Shown here: piece after piece, positions 5,496 to 6,031 of the stretch
Layout: every line of letters starts with the position of its first letter
Numbering within the stretch: the first letter of the stretch is position 1
Assembly: GCF_041904905.1 (NCBI RefSeq)
Contig: NZ_JAYRMI010000115.1
Location: 1 to 6,031 of the forward strand
Direction of reading: 5' to 3'
Length of the DNA stretch: 6,031 bases
Source: Zoogloea sp041904905
GTDB lineage: Bacteria; Pseudomonadota; Gammaproteobacteria; Burkholderiales; Rhodocyclaceae
The notes under the pieces: generated by a model
The model's input: the letters and a program-made list of their open reading frames with translations, nothing else
The model's database searches: none
What the model was told of the DNA's origin: nothing
Translations under genes and position numbers: made by a program

Positions 5496-6031
5496 TCAGA
5501 CGGACATGGGGTTCGGCTTGGACGGGTCAAGCTTGTACTTGACCAGCGCGGCGGCGACCTTGTCGCGATCGATCCTGCCTTCGTCGGCCAGCGCCTTGAG
5601 GGCGGCCAGGGTGACCCAGTGGCGATCCACTTCGAAGAAGTGACGCAGCTTCTCGCGGGTGTCGGAGCGGCCGAAGCCGTCGGTGCCCAGGGTGACGTAG
5701 GTGCCCTTCACGAACGGGCGGATCTGCTCGGCAAACAGCTTGACGTAGTCGGTGGCGGCGATCACCGGGCCGGTGGCGCCGTCGAGCTTCTGCTCGACGT
5801 GGCTCTTCTTCGGCGCTTCGAGCGGGTGGAGCAGGTTCCAGCGGGCGGCGTCCTGGCCGTCGCGGGCCAGCTCGTTGAAGCTCGGGCAGCCCCAGATGTC
5901 TGCCTCCACGCCCCAGTCGTTCTTGAGCAGGTCGGCGGCGGCGATGACCTCGTTGAGGATCGTGCCGGAGCCCAGCAGCTGCACGCGCAGCTCGCCCGCG
6001 CCGCCCTTCTTGAGGGCGTACATCCCCATGA
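5496..6031 (-). CDS. aceE: Pyruvate dehydrogenase E1 component, homodimeric type, C-terminal 177 residues (partial)
   Basis: E1 decarboxylates pyruvate on thiamine diphosphate and acetylates the lipoyl group of E2. Only the C-terminal domain is visible; the frame is open at the window edge and roughly four fifths of a typical protein of about 890 aa lies outside. Counting from the first whole codon in view (6029), the stretches FNELARDGQD (51-60), RWNLLHPLE (63-71), TDYVKLFAEQ (93-102), GTDGFGRSD (115-123) and LRHFFEVD (128-135) match my recollection of the E. coli AceE C-terminus closely. This marks the alpha2 (homodimeric) E1 family rather than a split E1-alpha/beta. The methionine at 6029 is internal, not a start. 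The thiamine-binding and active-site residues are upstream and cannot be checked. The stop codon TGA is at 5498-5496, followed by the aceF ribosome site. Confidence 0.96.
   Translation of the reverse strand, partial: MGMYALKKGGAGELRVQLLGSGTILNEVIAAADLLKNDWGVEADIWGCPSFNELARDGQDAARWNLLHPLEAPKKSHVEQKLDGATGPVIAATDYVKLFAEQIRPFVKGTYVTLGTDGFGRSDTREKLRHFFEVDRHWVTLAALKALADEGRIDRDKVAAALVKYKLDPSKPNPMSV

Noticed and set aside
4415..5542. Plus-strand Ala/Ser/Thr-rich frame of 375 codons, resembling a low-complexity surface protein
   Set aside because: The low complexity is the complement of the Ala/Pro linkers and lipoyl repeats of aceF; no signal peptide or independent ribosome site supports it.
3847..5643. 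Plus-strand open frame of 598 codons opposite aceF and the end of aceE
   Set aside because: Its repeated GGAGGHVHGGLVGFEGGDG-like segments are just the reverse of the lipoyl-domain repeats. It crosses two well-supported genes and resembles no family I know.

Overview
This window looks like chromosomal DNA from a GC-rich betaproteobacterium. A member of the Rhodocyclales (Azoarcus/Thauera-like) is my best guess. The guess rests on high GC, the pyruvate dehydrogenase gene order aceE-aceF-lpdA with a homodimer-type E1, an E2 with two lipoyl domains, and an E3 that carries its own N-terminal lipoyl domain. This E3 layout is known from Neisseria (P64k) and Ralstonia/Cupriavidus (PdhL). Every gene I support lies on the minus strand, so transcription runs from high to low coordinates.

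Right to left: 6031-5496 is the 3' end of aceE (E1), cut by the window edge. After a 17-nt gap comes aceF (E2, 5478-3814), then an 88-nt gap with a weak hairpin, then lpdA (E3, 3725-1935). A strong intrinsic terminator (1903-1879) closes the operon. Together the three products form the complex that converts pyruvate, CoA and NAD+ to acetyl-CoA, CO2 and NADH. Pyruvate is decarboxylated on E1, the acetyl group is carried by lipoyl arms on E2 (and perhaps on E3) to CoA, and the lipoyl groups are reoxidised by E3.

Beyond the terminator, a separate gene (1653-307) encodes a soluble PAS-PAS-GGDEF diguanylate cyclase with intact catalytic and inhibitory-site motifs. It probably uses its own promoter (a perfect TATAAT lies at 1812-1807). 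Just past its stop codon the sequence changes to the end of an IS66-family insertion sequence. The inferred tip is at 268, and the start of the accessory gene tnpA (184 to the window edge) is present. Its leader holds an unusual cluster of 12-bp dyads.

Most of the window is ordinary core metabolism. The points worth a second look are the dyad cluster upstream of tnpA, the almost identical DNA shared by the three lipoyl-domain segments of aceF and lpdA, and the insertion-sequence junction 38 bp past the cyclase gene. I did not find a previously undescribed system.
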